Assembly: GCA_916048095.2 (NCBI GenBank) | Contig: OU696579.1 | Location: forward strand, 8,937,663 to 9,001,662 | Source: Sacculina carcini | Taxonomy: Eukaryota > Arthropoda > Thecostraca > Sacculinidae | Direction of reading: 5' to 3' | Length of the DNA: 64,000 nucleotides | Part shown: positions 53,792-64,000 of the stretch, in pieces | How positions within the stretch are numbered: position 1 is the first letter of the stretch | Layout: every line of letters starts with the position of its first letter | Program-made: the position numbers and the translations under genes | Notes under the pieces: model-generated | What the model was told of the DNA's origin: nothing | The model's database searches: none | Seen by the model: only the letters and a program-made list of their open reading frames with translations

Positions 53792-56700
53792 ATGGCGTCG
53801 CAACCTCGCGTGTGGCTGCTCGACTTTTTGCTGGTCTTGTTCGGCGTCTCGTCGTGGCTCACTGTCAATGGTGTGTGGGCCGAGCTGCCACTGCTGGTAC
53901 GAGCGCTGCCCGAGGGCTGGACACTGCCGTCTCGTTTGGCCGTCATCATTCAGCTGGCCAATGTAGGTCCGCTTCTCTACTGCGCTCTTCGACGTCGCGT
54001 GCTCAAATCGAACGTGCCGTCCGCCGCCTCTCACCCCGCTGCCTCGTCCACCAGTCATCACCCTCTTTCTAGACTGCAGCGTCTGGAGACCGGCACTGTT
54101 TTGGTGATGCTCTCGGTCGAGATTGCAGGCTGTTTATTGGCGGCCTTGTTTTGGCGGCACACAGTGATGATCGCAGGGAGCGCTCACTCGGTTACGCTGA
54201 CAGTGATCGTCTTTTGTATTGCACTGGTAGACTGTACCAGCAGTGTGGTATACGTGCCGTTCACGACTCGCTTTCACAGTATTTATCTGGTCTCGTATAT
54301 GGCTGGCGAGGGATTCAGTGGACTCTTGCCCAGCATAGCCGCTCTTTTTCAAGGTGCCGGTGGCAACGCAGCCTGTGTGAATGTAACGCGTGCAGTGGAC
54401 GCTCCCAGAGGCGGAGTGGCGGCAGGTGTTGCTGAATTAACTTGGGAATTGCGTCCTGCCGAAGCTACACCGTTATACTCCGTATCCACTTACTTCTGTC
54501 TTATGCTTCTGATGACACTGGTCAGTTTCGTGGCCTTTATTTGTCTGTTGAGCTGGAGCGCACTGGACGCGGCTCGCGAGCGTCAAGAACTCGACGCCTC
54601 GCTTACTATCGACGACGATTCACGCGCTAGTTTCTCGGTGAGCGGACCTTCTGTTTGTGAGTCGAAGACGTCTTTACAGCCAGCTGTCGCCAGCACCAAT
54701 CAGTCAGGCTGCTGTTCTACTGCTCAGCTGCACACGCCGCCCACATCCCGCCTCGCTTCTGCCCCTCAAGTGTGGACTGCGACCACTCCAGCGAGCGAGC
54801 ACTGCGACAGCGGCGGCAGGGACGCTGTTACGCTCGACACTCGATGCATGTGGTTGTTGGCCGTGCACTCACTGTTGTGCATGTTGTCGAACGGCATACT
54901 GCCCGGCCTGCAGTCATACTCGGTGCTGCCGTACGGTAATACCGCCTTTCACCTGGTGGCGTCGCTCTCGCTCATGGCCAACCCGGCGGCGTGCGCGCTG
55001 CTGGCCGTGGTGCCATGTCGCAGCGTGCGTCCTCTGCTTGTTGCAACGGTGGCGGCGGTGGCAGTTGCTGTGTGGCTGGTGGTCGTTGCGGCACTCAGTC
55101 CTCATCCGCCACTACAACACAGCTCGTGGGGAGTGATTCTCGTGGTGAGTGAGACTGACATGACTATCAAGCAGCCACTATCACTCGTCCTCCATGCCGC
55201 CCATTCTCCGCCTTCTCATTCTAACCATCTCTTTCTGTGTTCTCAGCCTTGTTCTGTTGTAATGACACGCTGTTTACTTGATGATGCACTCTAGGGATGC
55301 ATCAATTGCAGATGTATTCAATTGAATATAACCAATTATATATATTTCCTCAAGGTCGCTTGGCTCAAGTTTTAGGGATCCGTTGCTTCACGCATGATAT
55401 TGAAATTTATCACAAAGTAGCGCATAAAAGTACTGCAAGTCTCCAGGAGACCGAGTAGCTGCTCTTAAATGCTTTTCCCAAAGTCGTACCTTCCATTATA
55501 ATAGTGCTTTGTTTGTGGTGAAGCGCATACCATCAGCTTCATACCTCCCAGTTTCATACAATCGGCTTCATCAGCTTCATACCTCCCAGTTTCATACCAT
55601 CAGCTTCATCGGCTTCATACCTCCCATTTTCATACCATCAGCTTCATACCTCCAGTTTCTCATATTCGAGCGACACCTGTTAGCGTGCATGTTCTGTATT
55701 TTTGTATTTCGAAACGACACAGTAAACATATACCATAGAAGCAAACAACATATTTTCATGTGTCGGGGGAAGCCATAAATGCCTATATCTCTTGAATAGA
55801 AGAAAAAACAGGAACAAATACAATAAATTAATAAAATTAAAAACATGTATAAACAGTGGCAAGTAATAGACGCGTTGCTTGCTGTACCTTTAATTGATAG
55901 CAAAACATGAGCTCAGTTTCATAATAACTGTAAGAAGATCGGCAATCTCCACCAGGAAATTGAGTCAACATTGGGTCTTGTCACTCACGTGCGTTTCAAG
56001 AGAATGGTGTTGAATAAGCATGTTGTGAATTTTTTAATAGACGTCATGTCATTCAGAATTATTTCTCTATTCTTCACCAATTCATTCCACATCTTCACAC
56101 CATTTATGGTCAAAGTTTGATTTCTGACGTATGTTCTTCTGTGTTGAACTAGAAACAGGTCGGGACGACGAGGATTTGTTTCAAAACAAATCTGTAGATT
56201 TTTGTGCAATTTTATATAAAAAACATTGACATTAATTTACTTGTTTTGAAGTGTATAAGACCTGAAATATTCAATATTTTTCCTCGGGTGAAAAGCGGTT
56301 TTGATGATGTATTTTGTGGTAAATTGTGTATGATTGGAACAATTCGTTTTTGCAACACCTCTTATCTTTTCATGCATGATTTGCATGTGTGGCCCCGTAT
56401 TTCGCAAGCGTATTCAAGATAGGGTCTAACTAGGACATTGTAAAGCATTAAACTTTCTTCTCTTCGTAGTAAGTGTCTCGCCTTTGCAAGAATGAATGCG
56501 GCTTTTGATACCTTTCTTGTCGTGCACTTGATGTGGTCTTTCCAGCATATCTTGCTATCGAGCGTCACGCCAAGGAAATTTATTGTTTCGACTTTGGATA
56601 TGCTGGTATTGTTAATAATATTTTCGCCGTTCGGATTAATATTGAGTCTTGGAGACGAGACATTATATCAACCCAAAAATATCACCTGGACGATGCATTG

Positions 56701-57160
56701 GCATAATAGAGGACATTTTGAATTAATAGATTTTGCTCTTGTTGCGTTCATTGTTCATGTCCTAGTTAAATCTTATAATGTTTGTATAATGTGCGGTTTT
56801 GAATTTGTATTTCTCTGGTTATCGTAGTTATTGCCATATCTGTCATTCTAGCGCATAATTTCCTGCTTTCTTTGCTCGCTTGCTAGAGATAATCATTGTG
56901 ATAATTTTGCGTGCTGTGTGTCGCTTGGTTGTCATGGCAACGATGGTCGCGAATTGCGACGGCAGGTGATTGGTTGGTTGGTGTTTGTGGGCGTGGCAAC
57001 GTACGCCAAGGTGGCGATAGCTGGTCAGTTACGCGCTGGCGGTGAACGATTGTTGTTCTACTACGGCGTTGTCACTCAGCTTGGCTCGCTGCTAGGAGCC
57101 ATCGCCGTCTATGTGGCTGTCAACGTGTGCGGCGCTTTCACTCCATACTCTCCCTGCTGA
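53792..57160 (+). CDS. SLC52-type riboflavin transporter, two exons
   Basis: RFVT (SLC52A) proteins carry riboflavin across the plasma membrane with about 11 helices. Exon 1 is 53792-55144 and exon 2 is 56966-57160, joined in phase 0 (GTG/gtgagt; ggcag/GTG); 515 aa predicted, longer than human members (about 445-469) through the central loop. Start MASQPRVWLL is followed by the family signature GVSSWLTVNGVWAELPLLV and LPEGWTLPS. The second half has TRCMWLLAVHSLLCMLSNG, LPGLQSYSVLPYG, ANPAACALL and, across the intron, VILV/VIGWLVFVGVATYAKV. Exon 2 ends LFYYGVVTQLGSLLGAIAVY plus a short tail. The acceptor lacks a pyrimidine tract (GCGAATTGCGACGGCAG). I give no symbol beyond the family because paralogue identity cannot be told. 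Confidence 0.93.
55530..55660. repeat. Degenerate tandem repeat in the SLC52A intron
   Basis: About five copies of a CATCAGCTTCATACCTCCCA plus GTTTCATACC-type unit, irregularly shortened. Confidence 0.75.
55985..56680 (-). mobile_element. Non-LTR retrotransposon fragment in the SLC52A intron
   Basis: On the minus strand one frame reads the C-terminal part of a LINE reverse transcriptase: SKVETINFLGVTLDSKICWK, DHIKCTTRKVSKAAFILAKA, SLMLYNVLVRPYLEYACEI, then QKRIVPIIHNLPQNT and FTRGKILNISGLIHFKTSK. A further frame reads NQTLTINGVKMWNELVKN. The catalytic FADD region and everything upstream are missing. The FLGVTLD...W.HI pattern differs from the LINEs at 17-20 kb, so this is a different clade. 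It is antisense to the transporter. Confidence 0.8.
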
Positions 57161-58865
57161 TTATCCGTCTCATTCTGTTGCTTCATGTCCTGCATTCAGC
57201 TTTTTCAAACTGTTCAACATTACTTCCAAGGGATCTCTACCTTGCTACACACTCGGTAATTGGTTGTTCTCGATGAATTTGTCAATTGAGCCTGTTGGTC
57301 GAGTTAGGTCGGCTATCATGTATCATGTGATTCCAAACTGCTTGGTGGTAAGTCTAGTAACTCCGCCCTCTTTGAGTCAGTTATGTTGCGTTATGTAGCC
57401 TGATTTTTGCCGTCGTTCGTGCGTGGGGCTCGATGAATGAATATTGGGGATTGCGTTTCGCTGGTATCGGTGCTATTTTTCGCTCATGTGCGCATTTATT
57501 ATGAGAGAGTTTTTAGCAGCATATATGAGAATTTGTGTGATGTCTTGCCTTCACGAGGCTTGCCGTTTTTAGCATCTAATATTAGATTCTGATGTGATGT
57601 AGTTGCACAAACCAGTGCACTCAGCGTCAGTTCAGTATGACTTGAAACTACGATATCATTGTGCTAGAAGTGTGGATGTATTATACTCATGTTTTGTGCA
57701 TTTTATCACTCATTTGTGGGCACATTTGTGGCACATTTCATGACTGTCTGGACATTTAGACATTTCATATTGCATGTATTCTAGCAAGTGAACAGAACAA
57801 CTAGAACATTGTCTTTTTTACTACATTTAGAATTTTGGTTTGATTATTTCCTAATATTTTTTCTGTATATTACATGGCCTGGTATTTTATCATGTTTGGT
57901 GTCGGATTGTTTATGCCTCCAGAATATGACCTTTTAACGCAATAATAAGGGAATACACGTTTTCAAATGATCGGCTCAATTTATTTTCAAGTTTTTGCTT
58001 GTAGGATTATGCTTGATTGAGGTAGAATGTTTTACTGGACTTGTTGTCATTGTTGGCTCACTAGTGATGTTGTAAATTTCATATATCGCTATCATTCACA
58101 CCACAGTATTATGAAAATGGCTAACTAATGTGAATTATCATATAAACTTAATCCTAAATGTGGTTGAGCGAAATCATTTTATCGAGTGCAGTAAATCTAC
58201 TAAATATATTATTTATATGCTAAATTTTGGTATATGTACTGGAAGGCTGTTGAAATAACAAAAACATAATACAATTTTAGAACCATTTTCTCGTTGGAAA
58301 TTTATTTTCAGCACTTATTACCGCTGGTTTGACTGCGAGACAGCACTGCGGTGCATTGCCGCTAGAAGCGAGTGGTGTTCTATATTGTCTGTGTCGTTGG
58401 TGTCAGTTTGGGACATAGCACCACAGAGGCTGGGAGCGAACACGTGTCGTCTTGCAGCCGTCCTGTCAATCAGAGCATGGGCCACCTAGCCTGTGCGTGC
58501 GTATGTGTTTGAGCCGTGCGTTAGTAGGCGTCCGCAGTTGGTGAATAGCGCCGCTCAGGTGTGTGAACGTGCGTGTGGTGTACACCGCTAGGTGTGTGTG
58601 TGCACGTGCGCGCGGACTGCAGTGTCGGCGTGCGTGTCTGGTGTGAGTCAGGTGTTGAACGAGTGAATGGCGCAGGTAGGAGCGTGTGCAGGTTCTTGAA
58701 TTGCCACGTGGTGCCGATGATCGTACTCGTGGTGGATTAGCTGCAATGTCGACCACAGTCTGGTCTGGCTTATTGCGTGATTTCTGTGTTTTTCAACGTC
58801 ACTTGCCCACACTGAATGAGGCTTCTTGGACGGCGAGTGTATAATAATTCATAAGGGAAACACGA
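57161..58865. other. Intergenic; GC-rich patch at 58.3-58.8 kb
   Basis: The first 1.1 kb is AT-rich without a supported gene. At 58320-58760 the DNA becomes GC- and CpG-richer, as at a promoter, just before the candidate first exon at 58868. Confidence 0.4.
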
Positions 58866-58867
58866 AG

Positions 58868-58948
58868 ATGAACCGTGAGCAGAATGGAAGCGGAGTGGAA
58901 CCGACAAGATCAAAATGGAGCTGTGAGCAGAATGGAAGCGTCAACAGG
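58868..58948 (+). CDS. Candidate first exon with internal duplication (weak)
   Basis: From ATG at 58868 the frame reads MNREQNGSGV...CEQNGSVN and ends at a strong donor (AACAG/gtgagc). GTGAGCAGAATGGAAGCG occurs twice inside it. A phase-matched acceptor (GATCGCAG) lies far away at about 63750 followed by RQYIQQRMQILQ and a stop, but nothing ties the two together. It may be a first exon of a gene running out of the window. Confidence 0.25.
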
Positions 58949-59086
58949 TGAGCGAGCGTCTGTTAATTTATTCTCTTAGCTCCACTAATGAGGCAGACTC
59001 GAAAAATGTCCAAAAACAATGGAAGAAGATGATTGATTGCATTAGCTTTTATTGTGAATTCCCCATGATGCGACCCCTCAGGCAGG

Positions 59087-60688
59087 TTACACTGAACAAC
59101 AAAAATGTATTACTGTAGATGTTTAAAGTGATTTAGACTAATTTGGGTACGCTGATTTCAAAAATCATAACCGTTTTGCTGTATCACGTCAGAATTTTCA
59201 GCAGCAGAAATATTCCAATTGCCTGGAAGTCAGGATTTTTATGAAATTTACGAAAATTCATTTGTTCATTTATTTCATCATGAATGCTTCAAAATTATAG
59301 AAATTAAGGATAAACTCCACTAGAATGTAACTAAAATGCTTTAGGCATTTGGCTTTGTTTTTGTGCTGCTCTGTGTCAGCTTCACGATGCAGGAACCAGC
59401 AGAAGTCGCCCATCATGTTCGGGTTGTGCCGCCCCTGGTAACGCGTCTCCTTGAGTGAAATCTCTTGGTGGAATCGCTCGCCGTGCTCGTCCGGGACAGC
59501 TCCCAAGTTGTCAGGGAAGAAGTTCAGGTGATGGTGTAGGAAATGGATTTTCAGGGACATCCTGGAGCCAAGTTTCCTGAAGGACTCCAGCAGCTGTCAT
59601 GCCGAACGCTGAGCCAGTGGGACTGATGGCTTCTCGTAGCCATTGTGGAGCCAAACAGCCTTCAAGATATTCTTCCCAGAGTAGATGAAGAGGCGCCAGT
59701 CTGCAGGATCGTAATCACACCCATGTTCTTTCAACAGACCGTTGATGTCACTGCAGATTGTCATTGTGTCTTTCATCTCAAAGAACTCAGCCATGTCTCT
59801 GTGACGTGCTCTGAACAAGGATATCTTGGTGTTAGGTTCCAGCATATTCCACTACTGCTGTCTTGATCCAAGCAGCTCTGCCTTCGCCTTTGACAGCGAG
59901 ATATCTCTTACAAGATCATATAAGTATCCCTGATTCAGAAGGTGTGGCTCTTGAGTGTCGGGTTCAAAAGGCTCATCATCATCACCATCATCTTCACCAC
60001 TGCTTACAGCTATGTTCTGATCAGCCGGAGGTGTTGGAACGGGGTTCTCGTCATCATGAGGCACAGGTTTACGAGCAGAGTCGCAGTCAGCGTGCTTGAT
60101 GTGGCTTTTATTCTTCTTGTTGAAGCCGGCGATGTTTGTGCAGCAGAAATAACAATCATCATGATGATTCTGCGGTTCACGCCATATCATGGGCACCGCA
60201 AATGGCATGATCGCGAGCTTGCCCACCAACCACTGATTCACAGCTGTGGCAGCTTGCGCAGCAGATGTGTGGTGTCCAGTTCTGTTCTTGGTCCCCCATC
60301 TTACACCCAAAGTAGTGAAAGTAGGCGGCCTTCGTTTTCACTGCAGAAGATATACTTCGCTGTTGATCTGCTTTGGTATACCGACCACAGACATAACAGA
60401 AGTTAGCAGGATGATGGGTACAGGAATGCCTACTCATCTTTATCTGAAGGAAGGAAATATAACACAAGTCAACAACAACTGTACGAAATATACATGCCAA
60501 AAACACATGCAAATTTGATTGAAATCCTGACTTCTAGGCAATGGGAATATTTCTGCTGCTGAAAATTCTGACGTGATACAGCAAAACGGTTATGATTTTT
60601 GAAGTCAGCGCACCCAAATTAGTCTAAACCACTTTCCAGTTTCACGTTTCCAGCAGAACATTTTTTTTAAATTTGTTGTTCAGTGTAA
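59087..60688 (-). mobile_element. Decayed DNA transposon with about 150-bp terminal inverted repeats
   Basis: The left end TTACACTGAACAACAAA and right end TTTGTTGTTCAGTGTAA are inverted copies. The match continues inward, with gaps, through GTATCACGTCAGAATTTTCA and AGCAGCAGAAATATTCC to about 59240 and 60521. Two G-runs or TA steps at the ends could be the target site (TA next to CACTG). Inside, on the minus strand, is a broken protein gene. Confidence 0.85.
59330..60437 (-). pseudogene. Broken transposon-encoded protein (uncharacterised multi-copy family)
   Basis: Read on the minus strand from MSRHSCTHHPANFCYVCGRY, then FGCKMGDQEQNWTPHICCAS, MIWREPQNHHDDCYFC, GYLYDLVRDISLSKAKAELL, LEPNTKISLFRARH, DYDPADWRLFIYSGK, VWLHNGYEKPSVPLA, and finally MSLKIHFLHHHLNFFPDN and GERFHQEISLKETRYQGR. 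I remember this order from a multi-copy, roughly 600-aa protein family in hydrozoan and arthropod genomes, annotated only as uncharacterised. Here a frameshift lies near 60240, an in-frame stop just before 59852, and about 250 central residues are missing between PSVPLA and MSLKIHF. Two CxxC-type zinc motifs near the N terminus are still visible. Confidence 0.75.
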
Positions 60689-61719
60689 TCAATAATTATA
60701 TTATCAACAATAATAATATTCATATTATTATTGTGATTATATAGTTAGGTTCAATGCACCGGCTAGGTGGGTAATTGTAACAATACAAACATGTGTTTGA
60801 TACAGGGAATCAGAGGCGTGTAAAGCAGATAACAATTCATGTTACCAAACAGTAGCTCAGAGCGGGGCAAGTGAATGGGCCGGCAAAAACGAGACCAATG
60901 ACGCATACAAATGAATCAATATGCAAATAACAATTGGAAAACATATCTTACAATTGATAAGGAATCACAAATCACATGATCACAACAAATAAAGAATAGG
61001 AAAATTATGAGAGTTAGTGGCGACGGAAAGGGGCATTAGAAGCGTAGTCAAAAATAACAAGTGTTCATGCAGCCCAGAAGAAAAACAGGACTATGATAGC
61101 CAGCTGCATTCATGCGATTCAGTAGCAGGGCTAACTAGAGGCACAGCGCGGCGACTGCAATTATGATGGTTGCATTGTTGCATAAGATGGCTGCATTGTA
61201 GGCGAGTAACACCACTAATTGTTCGCCACATGAACACGACACTGTATGCTTGTGCGTGTGTGTGTGTGTGTGTGTATGTGTTCACTGAAATTGAGCACCA
61301 ATCGGAACGTAAATATTAATAGGCAGTGTTTGAATGCTTGCTTTGTTTGTCTGTTAGATTAGTCCTCTATTAAGTTCAGTGTTCAGTGCTTTTGAGATCA
61401 TGTTCGTGGTCATTCATTTTCGCTCTTGTGCTTCACTGTGATTAGTGATTACATGGAGCAAGGGAAATAACACACAGACAAACACGCACACACACAAAGA
61501 AGCTGGTGCAACTAGTGTGTTTTTCACGTTTGAGCTGCAAAGTTGTGACTGACCATTGCTTTCATGCTTGCTACACGATGCATTTCTACTGGGAAACACG
61601 TGAATAGTTGTTGTGTGTCGGTGTGTATGTGCCAGGGCGTATGTGTCTATGTGCGTATGTCTTTGTACATGTGAAAGCGTATGCCTGCATGTACGTGAGT
61701 GGGCGTATGTGTTTGCATT

Positions 61720-61780
<61 letters not shown>

Positions 61781-61843
61781 CTTGAATGTGTAACTGAATG
61801 AGACATCTATTTCTGATGGAAATGAAAAACTAATGCATAAGAC
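60689..61843. other. Intergenic; possible LINE 3' relic and GT tracts
   Basis: A decayed ACATGTGTTTGATACAGGG at about 60789 recalls the LINE 3' terminus. GT runs lie at 61255-61275 and 61723-61775. No gene is supported. Confidence 0.45.
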
Positions 61844-62085
61844 CAGTGGTTCTTAACATTTTCCTCTGATTCCCCACTTCTTTATGTGCCATCTCCATAT
61901 TTTCCACAACAGCGTTGATTAACTCAATAAATTCAGTTGTTACATCAAAGTATATGTCAAGAGATCATTAGAAACAAAAATGAACGAAATTGAATTGATC
62001 AAAACACACATAGTTGTCCTGTTCTGTCCGACTTTTAGCTTCTCACTTAGTAACTCTTCCATTCCCCACAGGCTAAGAACCACTG
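61844..62085. mobile_element. hAT-type MITE (242 bp) with 8-bp target duplication
   Basis: It begins CAGTGGTTCTTAACA and ends GGCTAAGAACCACTG. The flanks CATAAGAC (61836-61843) and CATTAGAC (62086-62093) agree at seven of eight bases, the hAT-type target duplication. The interior matches 35883-36130. Confidence 0.92.
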
Positions 62086-62438
62086 CATTAGACGAATGCC
62101 AGGATGGCTGTGAACTCTCGCAAACCCGTTTTTCATCTCAGGTAGAACGTGAAATAGAAGAGGAATGTTATGACGGGCCAATTAGTGGTTTCATGTCGTC
62201 ACTTCATTACTTCGTCACTTCGTCACTTCGTTTCTGCTGAGTCTATCAAAGCCCTCGTTGTTATCTCCTGCTATTGCAGTCAACCGCCAAATCCAGTTGA
62301 TTTTCAGAGAAATATGGAATGCTACACAGCCATTAGAGATAATGTATGATGTTATCCATTCAGTGATTTGACACAATGGCATCGTTGAAAACTGGATGTA
62401 CTGTGTACTGCATTGGTGCAACTGGGTATATATTGTGC

Positions 62439-63002
62439 TTGATACAACAACAACAACAACAACAGCATGTATTTGATATAGCGCACTTTCGAGGGCAAAG
62501 GCGCGAGCAGGAGCAGAGTAATAAAAGTGTAGACACAGAGCGGTATGAAGGCCAAAATAAGGAGCACAAATCGGTAGAAAGTACATGGGTGCTTGCAAAA
62601 TTGAATACATACATACACACAAACACATGAACACGAACACATACACACGCACATATATACACATACCTATATACATATATGAATAATGTAATGTAATAGA
62701 GAATATAATGGTAAGAGAGAAAATATATAATGGGAATAGAGAAAAGAAAGCAAAGTGAAAATTAAAAAGAGAATAAAAAAGCATAAGATATAAAATAATA
62801 AAAATATGCTAGTTGGCCTTTGGCTAGCGAGTAGCTCTTCCGCCCTTGTACATGTTTTATTTTTATTCCTGCTGGGTGTCTAGCCACCCTCCTCAATGGT
62901 GGGAACCAGAGGGGGAGCCGGTTTAGTCGCCGACCACTCGACTATGAGACTGGTTGTACTGGACTACACAGTACCAGTAGCAGGAATTCTCCTGACCAGA
63001 CA
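62439..63002 (-). mobile_element. L2/CR1-like LINE 3' fragment (family B, copy 3)
   Basis: The 3' terminus (CAACAACAACAACAGCATG then TATTTGATATAGCGCAC, plus strand) and the UTR (GAGGGCAAAGGCGCGAGCAG, GCTAGCGAGTAGCTCTTCCG, GGGGGAGCCGGTTTAGTCGC) match copies 1 and 2. It is 5'-truncated within the UTR at GACCAGACAA, where the other copies continue TTCACCAGACCG. Confidence 0.88.
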
Positions 63003-64000
63003 ATGAAATATAACTGGCTGATATAGCGTAAATCACGCAGCTTCGACTCAAACACATCTTGTTTCTCGGATCATGATGCTGGACACAATTTGTAACCACA
63101 CTTTCTGACAAGCTGGTCTGATATCATTGCATCCACGAGACTTTCTTATTGAGCTTGCAGAAAATCGGCCGTGACTTGCAGACACAGACATATTGTGGCC
63201 CAATAACACCTTTGTCTGCAAACAAATAGTATAATATGATTCTTAAAAGCGGGATGGACATCACAACCGTCCATTACAATCAGTGGCCGACTTTGGGGGA
63301 GGGCTAGGTCCCGTATTCTATATTTTATTGGAAATAATAAAAGATGGCAATGCATTGCGATAAGTTTTGAGCTGATAATTAGTATATAGCAAAGAGTCGC
63401 AATCACTTGTACAGTGAGTTATAGCAACACCTATTAACAACGACAGCACGACAAATTCACATCTACCATTGGCACCAAATTTTAAGTGGCCACATTTGAG
63501 AAATTTGCCGCCAAAATTACTCTACGCTAATGTTATTGAATTTTCGAAGCAAACATCCAATCGCCTGTACGTTGTATATGGGAAGTTTGCCTGTTTCAGC
63601 GGATGATGCAGAGTTGTGTAATTGAATTGATGCCGCCGACGATTGATGTGTCATCGCTTTTGTCTCATGCGCGTCTTTGTGTCGGCGTTTTTACTGGTCT
63701 TTTTGTCAGCTCTTCTGTTCGCTTCGCTCTTTCATTTCCTTGTGATCGCAGGCGACAGTACATACAGCAGCGGATGCAGATACTTCAGAATAGACATCAA
63801 AGTTGTATGATCCAGTAATTTTTCAGCGAATTCTCAGTAATCGTTACGAGCCGGCAGCGATATTTCAAATATCAATGATATTTTTAACTTTTTAGAACTA
63901 ACTCTAGCCAGGACATTTAATTTAATATATCAAATTTGATCAATAAATTTATATAGCACATATTCAATTGATCAGAACAAGGAACTATCAGCAACCATTC
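63003..64000. other. Right end of window, no firm gene
   Basis: AT-rich. A frame at 63603-63818 contains a possible acceptor (GATCGCAG) followed by RQYIQQRMQILQ and a stop at 63818, but nothing supports it as an exon beyond phase. Confidence 0.4.

Overview
This window is animal nuclear DNA from an invertebrate. Genes are split by spliceosomal introns, the encoded proteins are metazoan (IFT81, BUB3, SANBR/KIAA1841, an SLC52-type riboflavin transporter, a rhodopsin-like receptor), and much of the rest is microsatellites, minisatellites and transposon remains. A short interstitial CCTAA/TTAGG tract at 10.3-10.4 kb is the arthropod-type telomere unit, but that alone does not fix the phylum. Species is unknown. 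All family assignments come from reading translations against remembered families; no search was run.

Layout. 1-15 kb is gene-poor: CA/GT tracts, hAT-type MITEs, a tRNA-derived SINE, the telomere-like tract, a transposon-protein relic, a 16-bp minisatellite, and two small minus-strand ORFs at 4.8-6.3 kb (one a single-pass membrane protein). 15.0-16.4 kb (-) holds an intronless orphan class A GPCR. 17.1-20.8 kb is a near-perfect inverted duplication (arms about 960 bp) carrying L2/CR1-like LINE 3' ends, with a second LINE (YADD reverse transcriptase) in its loop. 21.96-23.40 kb (-) is BUB3 in two exons. 25.1-39.35 kb (+) is a complete 13-exon IFT81 (668 aa predicted), divergent from BUB3.

IFT81 is the most unusual locus. 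At least eight of its twelve 3' splice sites are preceded by GT-repeat tracts instead of a normal pyrimidine tract. Intron 5 holds a 4.1-kb, roughly 31-bp minisatellite whose monomer looks like a copy of the exon 6 acceptor plus the first 16 nt of exon 6. Introns 9 and 11 hold further arrays, and a 26-bp array starts at the stop codon.

41.6-48.3 kb (-) is a four-exon SANBR/KIAA1841 orthologue (766 aa predicted). Its first intron contains a pol-less LTR retrotransposon remnant and a perfect 165-bp inverted repeat. 49.95-52.9 kb (+) may hold an unrecognised small-exon gene. 53.8-57.2 kb (+) is a two-exon riboflavin transporter with a LINE fragment in its intron. 59.1-60.7 kb is a decayed DNA transposon with about 150-bp terminal inverted repeats. 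The right end carries another hAT MITE and another LINE 3' end.

The genes do not form one pathway: IFT81 is ciliary, BUB3 mitotic, SLC52A vitamin uptake and SANBR a BTB-domain regulator.
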